Shown here: positions 63,807 through 64,000 of the stretch, piece by piece
Numbering within the stretch: position 1 is the first letter of the stretch
Layout of the letters: every line of letters starts with the position of its first letter
NCBI GenBank assembly: GCA_964247385.1
Contig: CAXTUB010000007.1
Span: 62,001 to 126,000 of the forward strand
Reading direction: 5' to 3'
Length of the DNA: 64,000 bases
Origin: TMP-86 sp964247385
Lineage (GTDB): Bacteria; Pseudomonadota; Gammaproteobacteria; Steroidobacterales; Steroidobacteraceae
Position numbers and translations under genes: made by a program
The notes under the pieces: model-generated
Database searches by the model: none
What the model was told of the DNA's origin: nothing
What the model saw: only the letters and a program-made list of their open reading frames with translations

Positions 63807-64000
63807 ATGAGATTCCCGCGAAGCTTGGCGCTCGCCGGCGCGGCTGCGCTGGCACTGTGCAGCGTGTGCGCGGCGCGCACACAGTATGTGAAGCCCGATC
63901 CGAATGAGCTGCCACCGCACGAAATCAAAGATTTGAATTACGGCGATGTCTTGTTCTACTTCTACCAAGACGATTATTTTGCCGCGATCACCCGGCTTCT
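63807..64000 (+). CDS. Exported protein, start only, probably TPR-like
   Basis: An ATG at 63807 opens a frame to the window end (64 codons). It encodes a signal peptide (LALAGAAALALCSVCA) and then RTQYVKPDPNELPPHEIKDLNYGDVLFYFYQDDYFAAITRL. The last part (LFYFYQDDYFAAITRLL) resembles the first helices of tetratricopeptide-type proteins. It continues the exported-protein run. Confidence 0.6.
   Translation, partial: MRFPRSLALAGAAALALCSVCAARTQYVKPDPNELPPHEIKDLNYGDVLFYFYQDDYFAAITRL

Overview
The window looks like chromosomal DNA of a GC-rich gammaproteobacterium. Lineage clues are DUF1820, a four-domain-type PurL of about 1,300 residues, the nrdR-ribD-ribE-ribB-ribH-nusB-thiL run, the xseB-ispA-dxs-folE2 run, EttA, and a large oxygenic-pollutant-type TonB receptor. 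A Steroidobacter/Nevskia-like relative is plausible, but family-level placement is a guess. Genes are dense on both strands, with many 4-bp stop/start overlaps. No prophage, intact insertion sequence, CRISPR array or rRNA operon was seen.

Left part (1-20 kb). Signalling and accessory metabolism: the end of a GGDEF-EAL protein, an MHS-type transporter overlapping an apparently exported methyltransferase, DUF72, a PA0069-type radical SAM protein, and a VOC protein. Next comes a hybrid histidine kinase whose membrane domain carries the ethylene-receptor copper-site residues, directly followed by hppD and a Gfo/Idh oxidoreductase. From 10 to 15 kb is a loose accessory zone: DksA/TraR zinc finger, DUF427, a YqcI/YcgG (GntA-like) gene overlapping a DUF1989 gene, and VapBC ending beside tRNA-Phe. 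HDOD, DHA2-type MFS and an orphan T6SS-type FHA protein follow.

Middle (20-44 kb). Housekeeping: DUF1820, purL, ettA, a histone-deacetylase-fold protein, glyA, nrdR, the riboflavin genes (ribB fused to a degenerate GTP cyclohydrolase II domain), nusB, thiL, a Ser/Thr kinase fused to a cyclic-nucleotide domain, folE2, dxs, ispA and xseB. It is interrupted at 24.7-28 kb by a HigBA-like module with a perfect 20-bp palindrome at its start codon, a short-chain dehydrogenase pseudogene, and the first of two structured repeat elements. The second is at 43.9-44.2 kb. These two repeats share a conserved hairpin core but have completely different, internally complementary terminal arms and different centres.

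Right part (44.8-64 kb). A TonB-dependent receptor, OsmC and MsrA lead into a long envelope and heme-protein region. On the minus strand are SYLF, DUF3570, DUF4266, TlpA, two beta-barrel-type proteins (one with SH3) and a large propeller lipoprotein with two CxxCH sites. Divergently on the plus strand are a c-type cytochrome, a two-heme LamG lipoprotein, a Tat-exported protein, a TlpA-like protein that has lost both active-site cysteines, a Pro/Ala-rich exported protein and the start of another exported protein. Together these suggest an uncharacterised periplasm/outer-membrane redox assembly. Its substrate cannot be read from the sequence.
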